DNA of 64,000 nucleotides from Bacteroidaceae bacterium (GCA_017615835.1 JAFZZI010000007.1:62001-126000); one strand, 5' to 3'. Counted from the stretch's first letter, positions 56,219-64,000 are shown. Program-made: numbers and translations. The notes: generated by a model not told the origin, from the letters alone.

Positions 56219-56596
56219 TTATTTAAGTTCAACCTCAGCTCCAGCCTCCTCAAGTGTCTTCTTCAGAGACTCAGCCTCATTCTTGGCGAGACCCTCCTTA
56301 ACGGTGCTCGGGGCAGCGTCAACAAGATCCTTAGCCTCCTTCAAGCCAAGACCACAAGCTTCCTTGACAGCCTTTACAACACCAAGTTTGTTAGCTCCAA
56401 AGCTCTTCAGGACTACGTCGAATGAAGACTTCTCCTCTGCAGCCTCAGCAGCAGCGGCAGGACCGGCGGCGGCAACAGCCACAGCAGCAGCTGCAGGCTC
56501 AATGCCATATTCGTCCTTCAGGATGGTAGCAAGTTCGTTAACCTCTTTGACGGTCAGATTGACCAGCGATTCTGCTAATGCTTTTAAATCAGCCAT
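56219..56596 (-). CDS. rplL: 50S ribosomal protein L7/L12
   Basis: The 125-aa stalk protein has an N-terminal dimerisation helix ([23 protein letters not shown]), a very alanine-rich hinge (about residues 35-55), and the C-terminal domain [37 protein letters not shown]. It recruits translational GTPases. It follows rplJ by 35 bases. Confidence 0.97.
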   Translation of the reverse strand: MADLKALAESLVNLTVKEVNELATILKDEYGIEPAAAAVAVAAAGPAAAAEAAEEKSSFDVVLKSFGANKLGVVKAVKEACGLGLKEAKDLVDAAPSTVKEGLAKNEAESLKKTLEEAGAEVELK

Positions 56597-56631
56597 TTTA
56601 GTATAAATTTAATTGGTTTGTACTTTGTTTA

Positions 56632-57156
56632 TCATTCTCCTCTTTCGCCCAGAGTTTTGAGAACTCCGTGCAGGGTGTTGGCGCCCGACTGCAGAGCTGA
56701 AACAACATTCTTGGCCGGTGACTGCAGCAATGCGATGACGTCGGCAATAAGTTCCTTCTTGCTCTTGATATTTACCAGAGCCTCCAGCTGGTTCTCACCG
56801 ATGTAGAAGCTCTCTTCAGCGTATGCGGCTTTCAAGCCGGGAATACCGGTCTTCTTGTCACGCACTTCCTTGATCAGTTTTGCGGGAGCGTTAGCAGTAT
56901 TTGACAAGAAAATTGCCGAAGTGCCCTTCAAAACTGAACATAGAGGTGAGTAGTCTGTGTCCAGTTGCTCAAGAGCCTTCTCGAGAAGAGTGTTCTTGAC
57001 GACAACCATCTTCACTTCCTGCTTGAAGCATTTCCTTCTTAGGTCACTCGTGGCAGTAGAATCCAGACCCGTCACATCAACCACATACAGGCAAGGATAA
57101 CTATTAATGATTTGCTTCAGGTTCTCTATAACGATAGCTTTATCTTCTTTCTTCAT
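56632..57156 (-). CDS. rplJ: 50S ribosomal protein L10
   Basis: The 174-aa protein anchors the L7/L12 stalk and binds 23S rRNA. It shows KKEDKAIVIENLKQII at the start, VVDVTGLDSTATSDLRRKC, and KMVVVKNTLLEKALEQ, all L10 signatures. It lies 12 bases after rplA. Confidence 0.96.
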   Translation of the reverse strand: MKKEDKAIVIENLKQIINSYPCLYVVDVTGLDSTATSDLRRKCFKQEVKMVVVKNTLLEKALEQLDTDYSPLCSVLKGTSAIFLSNTANAPAKLIKEVRDKKTGIPGLKAAYAEESFYIGENQLEALVNIKSKKELIADVIALLQSPAKNVVSALQSGANTLHGVLKTLGERGE

Positions 57157-57168
57157 TTTGCTTCAGGT

Positions 57169-57867
57169 TTAAATTTCATCCAAACTCTTGAGATCAATTC
57201 TGATACCCTTGCTCATTGTACTTGAAAGGAAGATACTCTTGATATATGTACCTTTCGCTGCAGCAGGTTTCAATTTAATTATCATATCGATAAATTCCTT
57301 TGCATTCTGCCTGATTGCCTCAGCGTCGAACGAAACCTTGCCGATAGAGGTGTGGACGATACCGGTCTTGTCAACCTTGAAGTCAATCTTACCCTGTTTG
57401 ACCTCCTTGACAGCCTTGGGAACGTCCATCGTAACCGTACCACTCTTGGGGTTAGGCATCAGGCCACGGGGACCGAGTACACGTCCGAGGGGGCCAAGTT
57501 TTCCCATCAGAGAAGGCATCGTGATGATGACATCAATGTCGGTCCAACCGCCCTTTATCTTCTCTATATACTCCTCAAAACCCACATAGTCGGCACCTGC
57601 CTCCTTAGCGGCTGCTTCCACATCAGGAGTTACAAGGGCAAGAACCCTGATAACCTTACCCGTTCCGTTGGGAAGAGAAACAACGCCACGAACCATCTGA
57701 TTGGCCTTACGGGGATCAACTCCAAGACGAACATCGATGTCAACCGAAGCGTCGAACTTGGTGGTAGTAATATCCTTGACCAACTGAGATGCCTCCTTGA
57801 GGGTATATGCCTTAGTCGCTTCAATTTTCTGAGCGGCTATCTTTTGATTTTTCGTCAGTTTACCCAT
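57169..57867 (-). CDS. rplA: 50S ribosomal protein L1
   Basis: The 232-aa protein of the L1 stalk, which helps release deacylated tRNA. Signatures are [46 protein letters not shown] and [14 protein letters not shown]. It follows rplK by 30 bases in the rplKAJL cluster. Confidence 0.97.
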   Translation of the reverse strand: MGKLTKNQKIAAQKIEATKAYTLKEASQLVKDITTTKFDASVDIDVRLGVDPRKANQMVRGVVSLPNGTGKVIRVLALVTPDVEAAAKEAGADYVGFEEYIEKIKGGWTDIDVIITMPSLMGKLGPLGRVLGPRGLMPNPKSGTVTMDVPKAVKEVKQGKIDFKVDKTGIVHTSIGKVSFDAEAIRQNAKEFIDMIIKLKPAAAKGTYIKSIFLSSTMSKGIRIDLKSLDEI

Positions 57868-57897
57868 CTGTTTGAACTTTTAATGGTTTTTTCCGGG

Positions 57898-58323
57898 TTA
57901 TTCCTTCACGGTTATACCCATACTGCGGGCGGTACCAGCCACCATAGAGATGGCCGACTCCAGTGTGAAGCAGTTCAGATCCGGCATTTTGTCCTGGGCA
58001 ATAGCAGCCACCTGTTCCTTTGTTACAGAAGCGACCTTCTTGCGATTAGGTTCTGCAGAACCTTTAGCAGCCTTTGATGCTTCCTTTAACTGAACAGCAA
58101 CAGGGGGAGTCTTAATGACAAAATCAAACGATTTGTCACCATAGTAAGTAATGATGACAGGCAGGATTTTTCCCGACTTGTCCTGGGTTCTGGCGTTGAA
58201 TTGCTTGCAAAATTCCATGATATTCAAGCCCTTCGAGCCCAATGCGGGTCCTACTGGTGGAGATGGATTTGCAGCGCCTCCTTTAATCTGTAATTTGATT
58301 ATTCCAGCAACTTCTTTAGCCAT
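57898..58323 (-). CDS. rplK: 50S ribosomal protein L11
   Basis: The 141-aa protein of the GTPase-associated centre. It shows [54 protein letters not shown] and the C-terminal [13 protein letters not shown]. It lies 64 bases after nusG and begins the L11-L1-L10-L12 series. Confidence 0.97.
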   Translation of the reverse strand: MAKEVAGIIKLQIKGGAANPSPPVGPALGSKGLNIMEFCKQFNARTQDKSGKILPVIITYYGDKSFDFVIKTPPVAVQLKEASKAAKGSAEPNRKKVASVTKEQVAAIAQDKMPDLNCFTLESAISMVAGTARSMGITVKE

Positions 58324-58387
58324 TTTGAATCATAATAAAAGTGAACACTAATATCGGGAAGGAAAGTCCTTTCAGTAACAATCAAGC

Positions 58388-58924
58388 CTATTCCTTCTCT
58401 ACCTGCATAAAACTGAGATCAATCGGAGTCTTGCGTCCGAAAATCTTCACCGTGACCTTGAGTTTCTTCTTCGCGTTGTCAATCTCCTCAATGGTGCCAT
58501 TGAAGCCTGAGAACGGTCCGAAGGTAACCTTTACCGTTTCGCCTACGACAAAGGGTACTATTACCTCTTCTGCCTGTTCCACCAGCTCTTCAGCAGAGCC
58601 TAGGATCCGGCTGACCTCGGAAGGTCTGAGAGGTGTAGGATTGTCCATGCCTCCAAGGAAGCCCAAAACGTTGGGGCAGTTTCTGAGACGTTGCTTAATT
58701 TCACCGTCAAGAGAAGCCTCAACAAGCACATAGCCAGGAAGATAGTTGCGTTCTTTCACAACCCGTTTCCCGTTACGTACTTGCACAACCTTCTCTGTAG
58801 GAATAAGCACCTGCGAAATCTTATCCTCAAGACCATTATTGCGTGCATCAAGTTCCAGATATTCTTTTACCTTTCCCTCTTTGCCACTGATAGCCTTAAG
58901 GACATACCATTTCTTCTCTGACAT
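58388..58924 (-). CDS. nusG: Transcription termination/antitermination protein NusG
   Basis: The 178-aa general NusG couples polymerase to Rho or the ribosome. The N-terminal domain starts KKWYVLKAISGKEGKVKEYLE with VQVRNGKRVVKERNYLPGYVLVEA, and the C-terminal KOW domain has VGETVKVTFGPFSGFNGTIEEI. It follows secE by 12 bases. The UpxY-type paralog near 33.5 kb is a separate protein. Confidence 0.96.
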   Translation of the reverse strand: MSEKKWYVLKAISGKEGKVKEYLELDARNNGLEDKISQVLIPTEKVVQVRNGKRVVKERNYLPGYVLVEASLDGEIKQRLRNCPNVLGFLGGMDNPTPLRPSEVSRILGSAEELVEQAEEVIVPFVVGETVKVTFGPFSGFNGTIEEIDNAKKKLKVTVKIFGRKTPIDLSFMQVEKE

Positions 58925-58936
58925 TGCCTTAAACGA

Positions 58937-59125
58937 TTAGGGGTATATGAGTGTCATTATTCCCTGGCAACATTTATCCAGCAGGAACACAACAACCGCA
59001 ATCAGAAGGGAAGCAACTAAAACTGTGACTGCGCTGTTTGCAAGTTCCTTACCCGACGGCCAAGTCGTTTTATGGACAAGCTCGTTGTAAGATTCCTTAC
59101 AGTTTAAAATTAAATTCCTAAACAT
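58937..59125 (-). CDS. secE: Preprotein translocase subunit SecE
   Basis: The short 62-aa SecE has one amphipathic helix (NCKESYNELVHKTTWPSGKELANS, with the conserved WPS) and one membrane helix (VLVASLLIAVVVFLLDKC). The ATG at 59125 is used because an upstream extension would run into tRNA-Trp. It lies 17 bases after that tRNA gene and before nusG. Confidence 0.95.
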   Translation of the reverse strand: MFRNLILNCKESYNELVHKTTWPSGKELANSAVTVLVASLLIAVVVFLLDKCCQGIMTLIYP

Positions 59126-59142
59126 ATTCAATTTGTCTTTCG

Positions 59143-59213
59143 CAGGGGTGGCAGGAATCGAACCCACATTGACGGTTTTGGAGACCGCTGTTCTGCCATT
59201 GAACTACACCCCT
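59143..59213 (-). tRNA. tRNA-Trp (CCA anticodon)
   Basis: A 71-nt cloverleaf with acceptor stem AGGGGTG/CACCCCT, anticodon loop CTCCAAA (CCA, Trp), T-arm GGGTTCGATTCC and G73 discriminator. No encoded CCA end. It lies between tuf and secE. Confidence 0.97.
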
Positions 59214-59217
59214 ATAA

Positions 59218-59245
59218 AGTCAGTCTCCCCTAAGGAAGACCGACT
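59218..59245 (-). terminator. Hairpin after tuf
   Basis: A 12-bp stem (agtcagtctccc / ggaagaccgact, two wobble pairs) with a 4-base loop lies between tuf and tRNA-Trp, followed by TTTATAGG. It may limit read-through from tuf. Confidence 0.5.
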
Positions 59246-59263
59246 AATATAGGACTATATGTT

Positions 59264-60463
59264 TTAATCGTCCAAAATCTCAGTGATCTGACCTGAACCA
59301 ACAGTACGTCCACCCTCACGGATAGCAAAGCGCAGACCTACGTTGATAGCTACCGGATAGATAAGCTGAACAGTAATCTCAACATTATCACCAGGCATTA
59401 CCATCTCAGTTCCCTCCGGCAGAGAAATCTCACCGGTGCAGTCCATTGTACGGATATAGAACTGAGGACGATACTTGTTGCGGAAAGAAGTGTGGCGGCC
59501 ACCTTCCTTCTGGGTCAGGACATAAATGGAAGCCTTGAAAGTAGTATGAGGCTTAATCTGACCGGGATGGCAGAGAACCATACCGCGCTTGATTTCCGTC
59601 TTCTCGATACCACGCAGAAGCAAACCTACGTTGTCACCAGCCTCACCCTGCTCAAGAAGCTTGCGGAACATCTCGACACCAGTAACAGTCGTTTCCTTCT
59701 CCTCTCCAAGACCAAGAATCTCAACCTTGTCACCTACCTTGACAACACCAGTCTCGATACGACCGGTAGCAACTGTACCACGGCCAGTAATTGAGAATAC
59801 GTCCTCAACAGGCATAAGGAAGGGTTTGTCAACTGCACGCGGAGGCAGTGGAATCCAACTGTCAACAGCATCCATAAGCTCCATAACCTTGTCTTCCCAC
59901 TCCTTGACACCATTCAGAGCACCAAGAGCAGAACCGCGGATGATAGGAGTATTGTCGCCATCGAACTCATATGCGTCAAGAAGCTCGCGCATCTCCATCT
60001 CAACGAGGTCAATCATCTCTGAATCAACATCAGGAGAATCGCACTTGTTCAAGAAAACCACCAAACGGGGGACGTTCACCTGACGGGCAAGCAGGATGTG
60101 CTCGCGAGTCTGAGGCATCGGACCATCGGTTGCAGCCACAACTACAATAGCACCATCCATCTGGGCAGCACCGGTAACCATGTTCTTTACGTAGTCAGCG
60201 TGACCCGGGCAGTCAACATGAGCATAGTGACGTGTCTCCGTCTCGTACTCGACATGGGCTGTGTTGATGGTTATACCACGCTCTTTCTCCTCAGGTGCAT
60301 TGTCAATCTGATCGAAAGACTTGATTTTGTCAGCGTTACCAGAAACCCTCTCTGCCAACACCTTGGTGATAGCAGCGGTCAGAGTAGTCTTACCGTGGTC
60401 AACGTGACCAATAGTTCCAATGTTTACATGCGGCTTGGTGCGCACGAAAGTTTCTTTTGCCAT
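59264..60463 (-). CDS. tuf: Elongation factor Tu
   Basis: EF-Tu delivers aminoacyl-tRNA to the ribosome. The 399-aa protein has the G1 motif [10 protein letters not shown]3 [12 protein letters not shown], and G4 NKCDSPD, then domains 2 and 3 ([29 protein letters not shown]). It is cotranscribed with upstream tRNA genes, with the hairpin before tRNA-Trp behind it. Confidence 0.98.
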   Translation of the reverse strand: MAKETFVRTKPHVNIGTIGHVDHGKTTLTAAITKVLAERVSGNADKIKSFDQIDNAPEEKERGITINTAHVEYETETRHYAHVDCPGHADYVKNMVTGAAQMDGAIVVVAATDGPMPQTREHILLARQVNVPRLVVFLNKCDSPDVDSEMIDLVEMEMRELLDAYEFDGDNTPIIRGSALGALNGVKEWEDKVMELMDAVDSWIPLPPRAVDKPFLMPVEDVFSITGRGTVATGRIETGVVKVGDKVEILGLGEEKETTVTGVEMFRKLLEQGEAGDNVGLLLRGIEKTEIKRGMVLCHPGQIKPHTTFKASIYVLTQKEGGRHTSFRNKYRPQFYIRTMDCTGEISLPEGTEMVMPGDNVEITVQLIYPVAINVGLRFAIREGGRTVGSGQITEILDD

Positions 60464-60561
60464 AATTTACTTTTTATGAATTGATTACAAACTTGATTCA
60501 CCTCTTTCAACTGCAAAACTCCCCCCTGAAAGGGACTATCCCCTTCCTGAGAGCATTTTTG

Positions 60562-60635
<74 letters not shown>

Positions 60636-60645
60636 GACAAAATTG

Positions 60646-60718
60646 AGCGGGAAACGGGACTCAAACCCGCGACCCTCAGCTTGGAAGGCTAATGCTCTAT
60701 CAACTGAGCTATTCCCGC
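60646..60718 (-). tRNA. tRNA-Gly (TCC anticodon)
   Basis: A 73-nt cloverleaf: acceptor GCGGGAA/TTCCCGC, anticodon loop CTTCCAA (TCC, Gly), T-arm GCGGGTTTGAGTCCCG. Discriminator T73. It lies 10 bases from tRNA-Thr(GGT). Confidence 0.96.
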
Positions 60719-60805
60719 AACTTTGTCCGGAAGCGTTACAATCCACTGTATAAAATAAAGGTGTATAACTGCAAGTACAGCAACACGCCGCTTCCATTAC
60801 TTGCG

Positions 60806-60888
60806 TGGGTGAAGATGGATTCGAACCACCGAAGTCGAAAGACAGCAGATTTACAGTCTGCCCCATTTGGCCACTCTGGAATTCACCC
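60806..60888 (-). tRNA. tRNA-Tyr (GTA anticodon)
   Basis: An 83-nt class II tRNA with a long variable arm: acceptor GGGTGAA/TTCACCC, anticodon loop CTGTAAA (GTA, Tyr), T-arm GGTTCGAATCC. Discriminator A73. An 87-base spacer follows before tRNA-Gly. Confidence 0.96.
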
Positions 60889-60913
60889 GGTTTCAATCTG
60901 TCAAAAACACTTG

Positions 60914-60985
60914 AGCCGCTAGTCGGAATCGAACCAACAACCTACGCATTACAAGTGCGTTGCTCTACCATTGAGCCATAGCGGC
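60914..60985 (-). tRNA. tRNA-Thr (TGT anticodon)
   Basis: A 72-nt cloverleaf: acceptor GCCGCTA/TAGCGGC, anticodon loop CTTGTAA (TGT, Thr), T-arm TTGGTTCGATTCCGA. It is the first gene of the tRNA cluster that leads into tuf. Confidence 0.96.
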
Positions 60986-60999
60986 AACAAGAAAAAGCA

Positions 61000-61031
61000 G
61001 CACCCGCATCTCGCTAGAGCGGAGCGGGTGC
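61000..61031 (-). terminator. hpf terminator-like hairpin at the tRNA promoter
   Basis: An 8-bp perfect stem (gcacccgc / gcgggtgc) followed on the minus strand by CTGCTTTTTC. It lies downstream of hpf and upstream of tRNA-Thr(TGT). The first base of its 5' arm is also the last base of the tRNA promoter -7 element. Confidence 0.65.
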
Positions 61032-61061
61032 AAAGATACTGTTATTTTTCAATCAAACAAA
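61031..61061 (-). promoter_or_regulatory. Promoter of tRNA-tuf operon
   Basis: On the minus strand TTTG (61061-61058), a 19-base spacer and TATCTTTG (61038-61031) match the consensus fully. The start would lie inside the 5' arm of the hairpin, near 61025. Confidence 0.75.
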
Positions 61062-61075
61062 GAAATATTTATTTT

Positions 61076-61375
61076 TTATTTCTCTCGCTGTTTTTCCTTG
61101 TTTTTCTTAAGTTGCTTCAGCAGGGCCTCTACGCATCCGTCAACGGCCTCCTCAAAAGTGTCGCAAGTTTTTTCAGCAAAAACCTCTCCACCCTGAATCG
61201 AAGCCGAAATACGAGCTTGTTTATTGAGCGAGGTTTCGGGTTTTACCACTTCAAGAATAACATCAACCTTTCCGACAGAGTCATGAACCTTCGGAAGTTT
61301 CGAACACTTCTTCTCGATGAACGACTGCAACTGTTCTGTAGCGGAAAAATGCAGTGATTGAATTTTAAGTTCCAT
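61076..61375 (-). CDS. hpf: Short ribosome hibernation factor HPF
   Basis: The 99-aa protein is the RaiA/HPF domain only: MELKIQSLHFSATEQLQSFIEKK at the start, then VDVILEVVKPETSLNKQARISA and FEEAVDGCVEALLKQL. Short HPFs promote 100S ribosome dimers or idling. It follows xerC by 14 bases and is probably in its transcript. It ends just before the tRNA promoter. Confidence 0.92.
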   Translation of the reverse strand: MELKIQSLHFSATEQLQSFIEKKCSKLPKVHDSVGKVDVILEVVKPETSLNKQARISASIQGGEVFAEKTCDTFEEAVDGCVEALLKQLKKNKEKQREK

Positions 61376-61389
61376 AATATATAGTTTTA

Positions 61390-62274
61390 TTAGGCCCTTG
61401 GATGAGCCTGTTTGTATATAGTTTTCAGTTCCTCAGAAGTCGTATGTGTATATATCTCAGTCGTAGAGATACTCTCATGCCCCAGAAGTTCCTTTACCGC
61501 GCCAAGTTCGGCATGATGGTTCAGCATGGTTGTCGCGAAGGTATGCCTCAACACATGTGGACTCTTCTTCTTTACTGACGAGACCTTTGCCAAAGAATCC
61601 CGGACCAGGGAATATACCTTATACCTAGATACCCTGTTCCCCTTCAGATCAACAAACAAAGGGCCAACTTCCCGGGTTTCCAATTCATCACGCGCCTGTA
61701 TGTAACAGACAAGTATTTCGGCAAGTTCATTTCCAAATGGAATGATTCTCTGTTTATCACGTTTACCTGTAACTTTAATAGTTTGCGAAGCGAAATCAAC
61801 ATCTTTGTCATCAAGGCCTATCAACTCTGCCAAACGGATTCCTGTTTCGTAAAAAGTAGCAATGATGGCACGATTTAGCTTACCGGTCAATCCCTCCCCA
61901 AGATCTGTTTCATCAAGAAGCCGGTCCATCTCAGACTCACGTACAAATTGCGGAAGAGGCTTTCTGCCCTTCGGTCCTTTAATACGGGATACAGGCGATG
62001 ACGATACAACTCCTCGGGCTCTCAAGAAACGGTAAAAAGAGCGCAATGTGCTAAGCTTACGGTTTACAGTTGACGGCTGAGTCCCATTCTCCATCATGTC
62101 AACCACCCAATTGCGGATTATATCAGAATCTGACGAAAGCAGATCCAATCCCTCATCCCGACTCCTGACAAAAGCTTCGAACAGTTTCAGATCCCTGCGA
62201 TAACTTTCTATCGTACGTTCTGAATAGTTTCTTTCCAGCTTCAGATAGTCAGAGAAAAGGTCGATATACATCAT
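61390..62274 (-). CDS. xerC: Tyrosine recombinase XerC/XerD
   Basis: The 294-aa site-specific recombinase resolves chromosome dimers at dif. The N-terminal SAM-like domain starts LFSDYLKLERNYSERTIESYRRDL. In the catalytic domain the conserved residues are the Arg in YETGIRLAELIGL, the Lys in KVTGKRDKQR, the HVLRHTFAT box, LLGHESISTTEIYTH, and the C-terminal Tyr. Whether it is XerC or XerD is not certain from sequence; the gene order rpsU-xer-hpf-tRNA favours the XerC name used for Bacteroides. It starts next to a hairpin. Confidence 0.9.
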   Translation of the reverse strand: MMYIDLFSDYLKLERNYSERTIESYRRDLKLFEAFVRSRDEGLDLLSSDSDIIRNWVVDMMENGTQPSTVNRKLSTLRSFYRFLRARGVVSSSPVSRIKGPKGRKPLPQFVRESEMDRLLDETDLGEGLTGKLNRAIIATFYETGIRLAELIGLDDKDVDFASQTIKVTGKRDKQRIIPFGNELAEILVCYIQARDELETREVGPLFVDLKGNRVSRYKVYSLVRDSLAKVSSVKKKSPHVLRHTFATTMLNHHAELGAVKELLGHESISTTEIYTHTTSEELKTIYKQAHPRA

Positions 62275-62280
62275 AAAGAA

Positions 62281-62310
62281 ATTCGTTGCCGAACAGTTTC
62301 AGCAACGAAT
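62281..62310 (-). terminator. Hairpin between rpsU and xerC
   Basis: A perfect 9-bp stem (attcgttgc / gcaacgaat) with a 12-base loop ends 6 bases before the xerC ATG and is followed by TTTCTTT. It may end part of the rpsU transcript or hide the xerC start. Confidence 0.55.
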
Positions 62311-62378
62311 ATAATAACGATCTCCGGAAAAAACAATACCCCGGAAGAAAAATTAACTCAGTTTATCCAAACCGGCAA

Positions 62379-62570
62379 TCAGTCCTCCTGCTGCTGCATT
62401 TTCTGTACGTAGATGGCATGCTCCATACGGAGACGTTTCAGTTCTGATGGCTTGTCAAACTGCTGACGACGTCTCAATTCCTTAATCACACCTGTCTTCT
62501 CATACTTTCTCTTGAACTTCTTAAGGGCACGTTCAATGTTCTCGCCCTCCTTTACCGGAACTACAATCAT
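62379..62570 (-). CDS. rpsU: 30S ribosomal protein S21
   Basis: The 63-aa protein binds near the 3' end of 16S rRNA. It shows VPVKEGENIERALKKFKRKYEKTG and ELRRRQQFDKPSELKRLRMEHA, typical of S21. The leader before the ATG is A-rich and has no Shine-Dalgarno sequence. A consensus promoter lies about 50-75 bases upstream. Confidence 0.96.
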   Translation of the reverse strand: MIVVPVKEGENIERALKKFKRKYEKTGVIKELRRRQQFDKPSELKRLRMEHAIYVQKMQQQED

Positions 62571-62615
62571 TTTCTGTTTTCTATTTGTTTTTATTTACTG
62601 TCAACTTAAGCGGCG

Positions 62616-62646
62616 CAAAATTAGATAATTTTTTTTCTGTTACAAA
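62616..62646 (-). promoter_or_regulatory. rpsU promoter
   Basis: On the minus strand TTTG (62646-62643), a 19-base spacer and TAATTTTG (62623-62616) match the consensus; the start falls about 40 bases before the rpsU ATG. Confidence 0.75.
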
Positions 62647-62831
62647 GATTTAAATAAAAAAGTTACCCCAAAGCCTTTTTGTTTCCTAATAACATAAACA
62701 TCTTATCTGCGCACAGACAGAAACAAACAACACGGCATTCCACAAAAACATCAGCGGCCATGCCTTCAGGGAAAAGCCATGCATAAGGTTTGTATTATGA
62801 AGTCTGTCCGAAAGTGAAACGACAGAAATGA
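62647..62831. other. Intergenic region between rpsU promoter and mdh terminator
   Basis: This is part of a 309-base gap between rpsU and mdh, which also holds the rpsU promoter and the mdh hairpin. In the rest I see no ORF of coding character, no RNA gene and no repeat. Confidence 0.5.
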
Positions 62832-62859
62832 AATGTGCCGGTCAGTCGACCGGCACATT
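62832..62859 (-). terminator. mdh terminator hairpin
   Basis: A perfect 12-bp inverted repeat (aatgtgccggtc / gaccggcacatt) with a 4-base loop lies 20 bases after the mdh stop. It is probably the intrinsic terminator of mdh; the T tract is short. Confidence 0.7.
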
Positions 62860-62879
62860 GTTTATATAAGGATAAAACA

Positions 62880-63872
62880 TTAAAGATTCGGATTCATCTT
62901 TCCCCAATCCTTGACTGCAGGTATTATCTCAAGGTCAACCAGTTCATCACGCATTTTGCAAAGATGTGCATAAGAAGCATTAAGAGCAGCCATTTCATCA
63001 GCAGTACCACTCGGAGTCGAGAAGTGAACTCCACTTCTGTCAATCACAGTAGGCATGGCCATCATCACATTCTTAAAGCCACACTTATTGCAGTTGACAT
63101 AGCAACCGGCGGGCAAGGTGAACTTTTCGCCACCCATGGCACCCTCTATCATCTTTACAGCCTGATAAGCGGGACTCTGGAAAGAACTGCGTCCACGCAG
63201 TTTGATTATGTTCGACCCACCCTGAATGGTATTGTGTTTTATTTCCTCAAACCTCTCTGCAGAAAGATTCATCTCTGATAAAGGCTTTCCGTCAATTTTG
63301 ACTTGGCTGGCAAAAACAGCCATCTGTTCGCCATGACCTCCATAAGTGTGTGCACCGGTAACCTTGTCCTGCTGAACGCCAAATTCCTGTGCGAGAGCCT
63401 CCTGAAGACGGGTAGAGTCAAGTGCTGCGAGCGAAGTCAGCTGTTCAGGTTTCAAGCCGGAATGAATCAGCGCCGTCAAGGCTGTCACATCGGCAGGATT
63501 AAAGATGACCACTACATGCTTGACATCAGGACAATACTTCTTTATCATATCGCCAAACTCTGCTGCTATTTTACAGTTGCCCTTCAGCAGGTCTTCGCGT
63601 GTCATGCCCTCCTTACGGGGAGCTCCACCTGACGAGATGATGTACTTGGCTCCTGTAAAAGCTGTAGAAGGATCAACAGTCCACGTGATATTGGCACCAG
63701 GGAAGGCGCAATGATACATTTCCTCGGCCACGCCGTGTACACCGGGTTCGTAAATGTCATAGAGACAGATGTTTGGAGTAAGACCAAGCATCATAGCAGT
63801 CTGAACCATGTTGGAACCGATCATACCACCGGCACCGACAATAACGAGTTTTTCGTCTGTTAAGAACTTCAT
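62880..63872 (-). CDS. mdh: Malate dehydrogenase
   Basis: The enzyme interconverts malate and oxaloacetate with NAD. From ATG 63872 the product is 330 aa: MKFLTDEKLVIVGAGGMIGSN gives the Rossmann loop, IISSGGAPRKEGMTREDLL is the LDH/MDH signature, and VVIFNPADVTAL, GAHTYGGHGEQMAVFA with the catalytic histidine follow. This is the longer MDH form found in Prevotella and Porphyromonas, unlike the roughly 313-aa Bacteroides form. A longer frame to 63926 crosses the promoter. Confidence 0.9.
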   Translation of the reverse strand: MKFLTDEKLVIVGAGGMIGSNMVQTAMMLGLTPNICLYDIYEPGVHGVAEEMYHCAFPGANITWTVDPSTAFTGAKYIISSGGAPRKEGMTREDLLKGNCKIAAEFGDMIKKYCPDVKHVVVIFNPADVTALTALIHSGLKPEQLTSLAALDSTRLQEALAQEFGVQQDKVTGAHTYGGHGEQMAVFASQVKIDGKPLSEMNLSAERFEEIKHNTIQGGSNIIKLRGRSSFQSPAYQAVKMIEGAMGGEKFTLPAGCYVNCNKCGFKNVMMAMPTVIDRSGVHFSTPSGTADEMAALNASYAHLCKMRDELVDLEIIPAVKDWGKMNPNL

Positions 63873-63913
63873 GTCGAATATTTTAATTAATAGTTGTTGT
63901 CTTAAACCTGCGC

Positions 63914-63921
63914 CAAAGATA
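63914..63921 (-). promoter_or_regulatory. -7 element of mdh promoter
   Basis: The minus strand reads TATCTTTG, 41 bases before the mdh ATG at 63872. No clear -33. Confidence 0.5.
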
Positions 63922-64000
63922 GCCAATAAATGACAAAGACCGAATAAATTCTCATTAATTATTCATCCTTGTACCACGATGCATACATATGGTAATCGCG

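Noticed and set aside
59126..59167. Longer SecE start
   Set aside because: It would extend into tRNA-Trp; the ATG at 59125 gives a normal SecE.
61390..62274. Tyrosine recombinase as a sign of an integrated element
   Set aside because: Size, motifs and the rpsU-xerC-hpf context indicate the host Xer protein; no att-like repeats or cargo genes are nearby.
62832..62859. 24-base palindrome as a recombination or dif site
   Set aside because: Its place directly after mdh and GC-rich stem fit a terminator; it lacks the dif arm-spacer-arm layout.

Overview
The window is a stretch of chromosome from a member of the order Bacteroidales (Bacteroidaceae/Prevotellaceae-like). Four things point there. 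Promoters have the Bacteroidetes form TTTG, about 19 bases, then TAnnTTTG. Start codons follow A-rich leaders with no Shine-Dalgarno sequence. Families largely confined to that phylum are present (DUF1599, DUF3098, DUF4292, UpxY-type NusG, the alpha-2-macroglobulin family). Gene order is familiar: rpsU-xerC-hpf-tRNAs-tuf-tRNATrp-secE-nusG-rplKAJL-rpoBC, and ftsX-DUF3098-uppP-truB-queA-folK. It is almost all housekeeping DNA. I see no insertion sequence, prophage, CRISPR array, rRNA operon or defence island.

Layout. 1-3.2 kb: an alpha-2-macroglobulin gene cut by the left edge. 3.4-8.2 kb: a leftward operon (AraC-type regulator, AlkD-like repair protein, Fur, purA, membrane zinc protease, hisS). 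8.4-10.4 kb: dnaG. 10.4-18.7 kb: leftward genes for a SPOR protein, tpiA, DoxX and DUF1599 proteins, recG, a DJ-1 protein, TonB-ExbD-ExbB and pdxJ. 18.8-21.3 kb: nadK and rmuC. 21.4-26.0 kb: a leftward arginine operon (argR, GNAT acyltransferase, argG, a PspC protein, argC, argD) with a near-consensus ARG box at the argR start. 26.1-31.4 kb: a rightward envelope and RNA-modification cluster (methyltransferase, ftsX, DUF3098, uppP, truB, queA, folK, and a 40-residue ORF). 31.4-33.9 kb: an UpxY-type antiterminator with rfbA and galE. 33.9-47.9 kb: mixed housekeeping and envelope genes (cyclophilin lipoprotein, HhH protein, VanZ, CYTH, prfB, DUF1593 protein, ornithine-cyclodeaminase-like protein, M20 deacylase, EnvC-like protein, DUF4292 lipoprotein, TPR protein, dut, dgt, PagL-like lipid A deacylase). 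48-61 kb: the rpoBC/ribosomal protein/tuf/tRNA block. 61-64 kb: hpf, xerC, rpsU and mdh.

How the genes work together. The 48-62.6 kb block is the gene-expression core: RNA polymerase, L11/L1/L10/L12, NusG, SecE, EF-Tu, five tRNAs, HPF and S21. It is punctuated by terminator-like hairpins at rplL-rpoB, tuf-tRNATrp, hpf-tRNA and rpsU-xerC. The arginine operon and the distant M20 deacylase (argE-like) belong to one pathway. TonB-ExbBD energises outer-membrane import. uppP, ftsX, the EnvC-like protein, the DUF4292 lipoprotein and the PagL-like enzyme serve the envelope.

No clearly new multi-gene system is visible. The most useful leads are regulatory: the ARG box over the argR start, a tRNA-operon promoter placed inside a terminator stem, the rplL-rpoB attenuator, and a 12-bp inverted repeat formed by two divergent promoters between the UpxY-type and cyclophilin genes. 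Smaller leads are an unannotated 40-residue ORF, a PspC gene inside the arginine operon, and a 77-bp convergent gene overlap.
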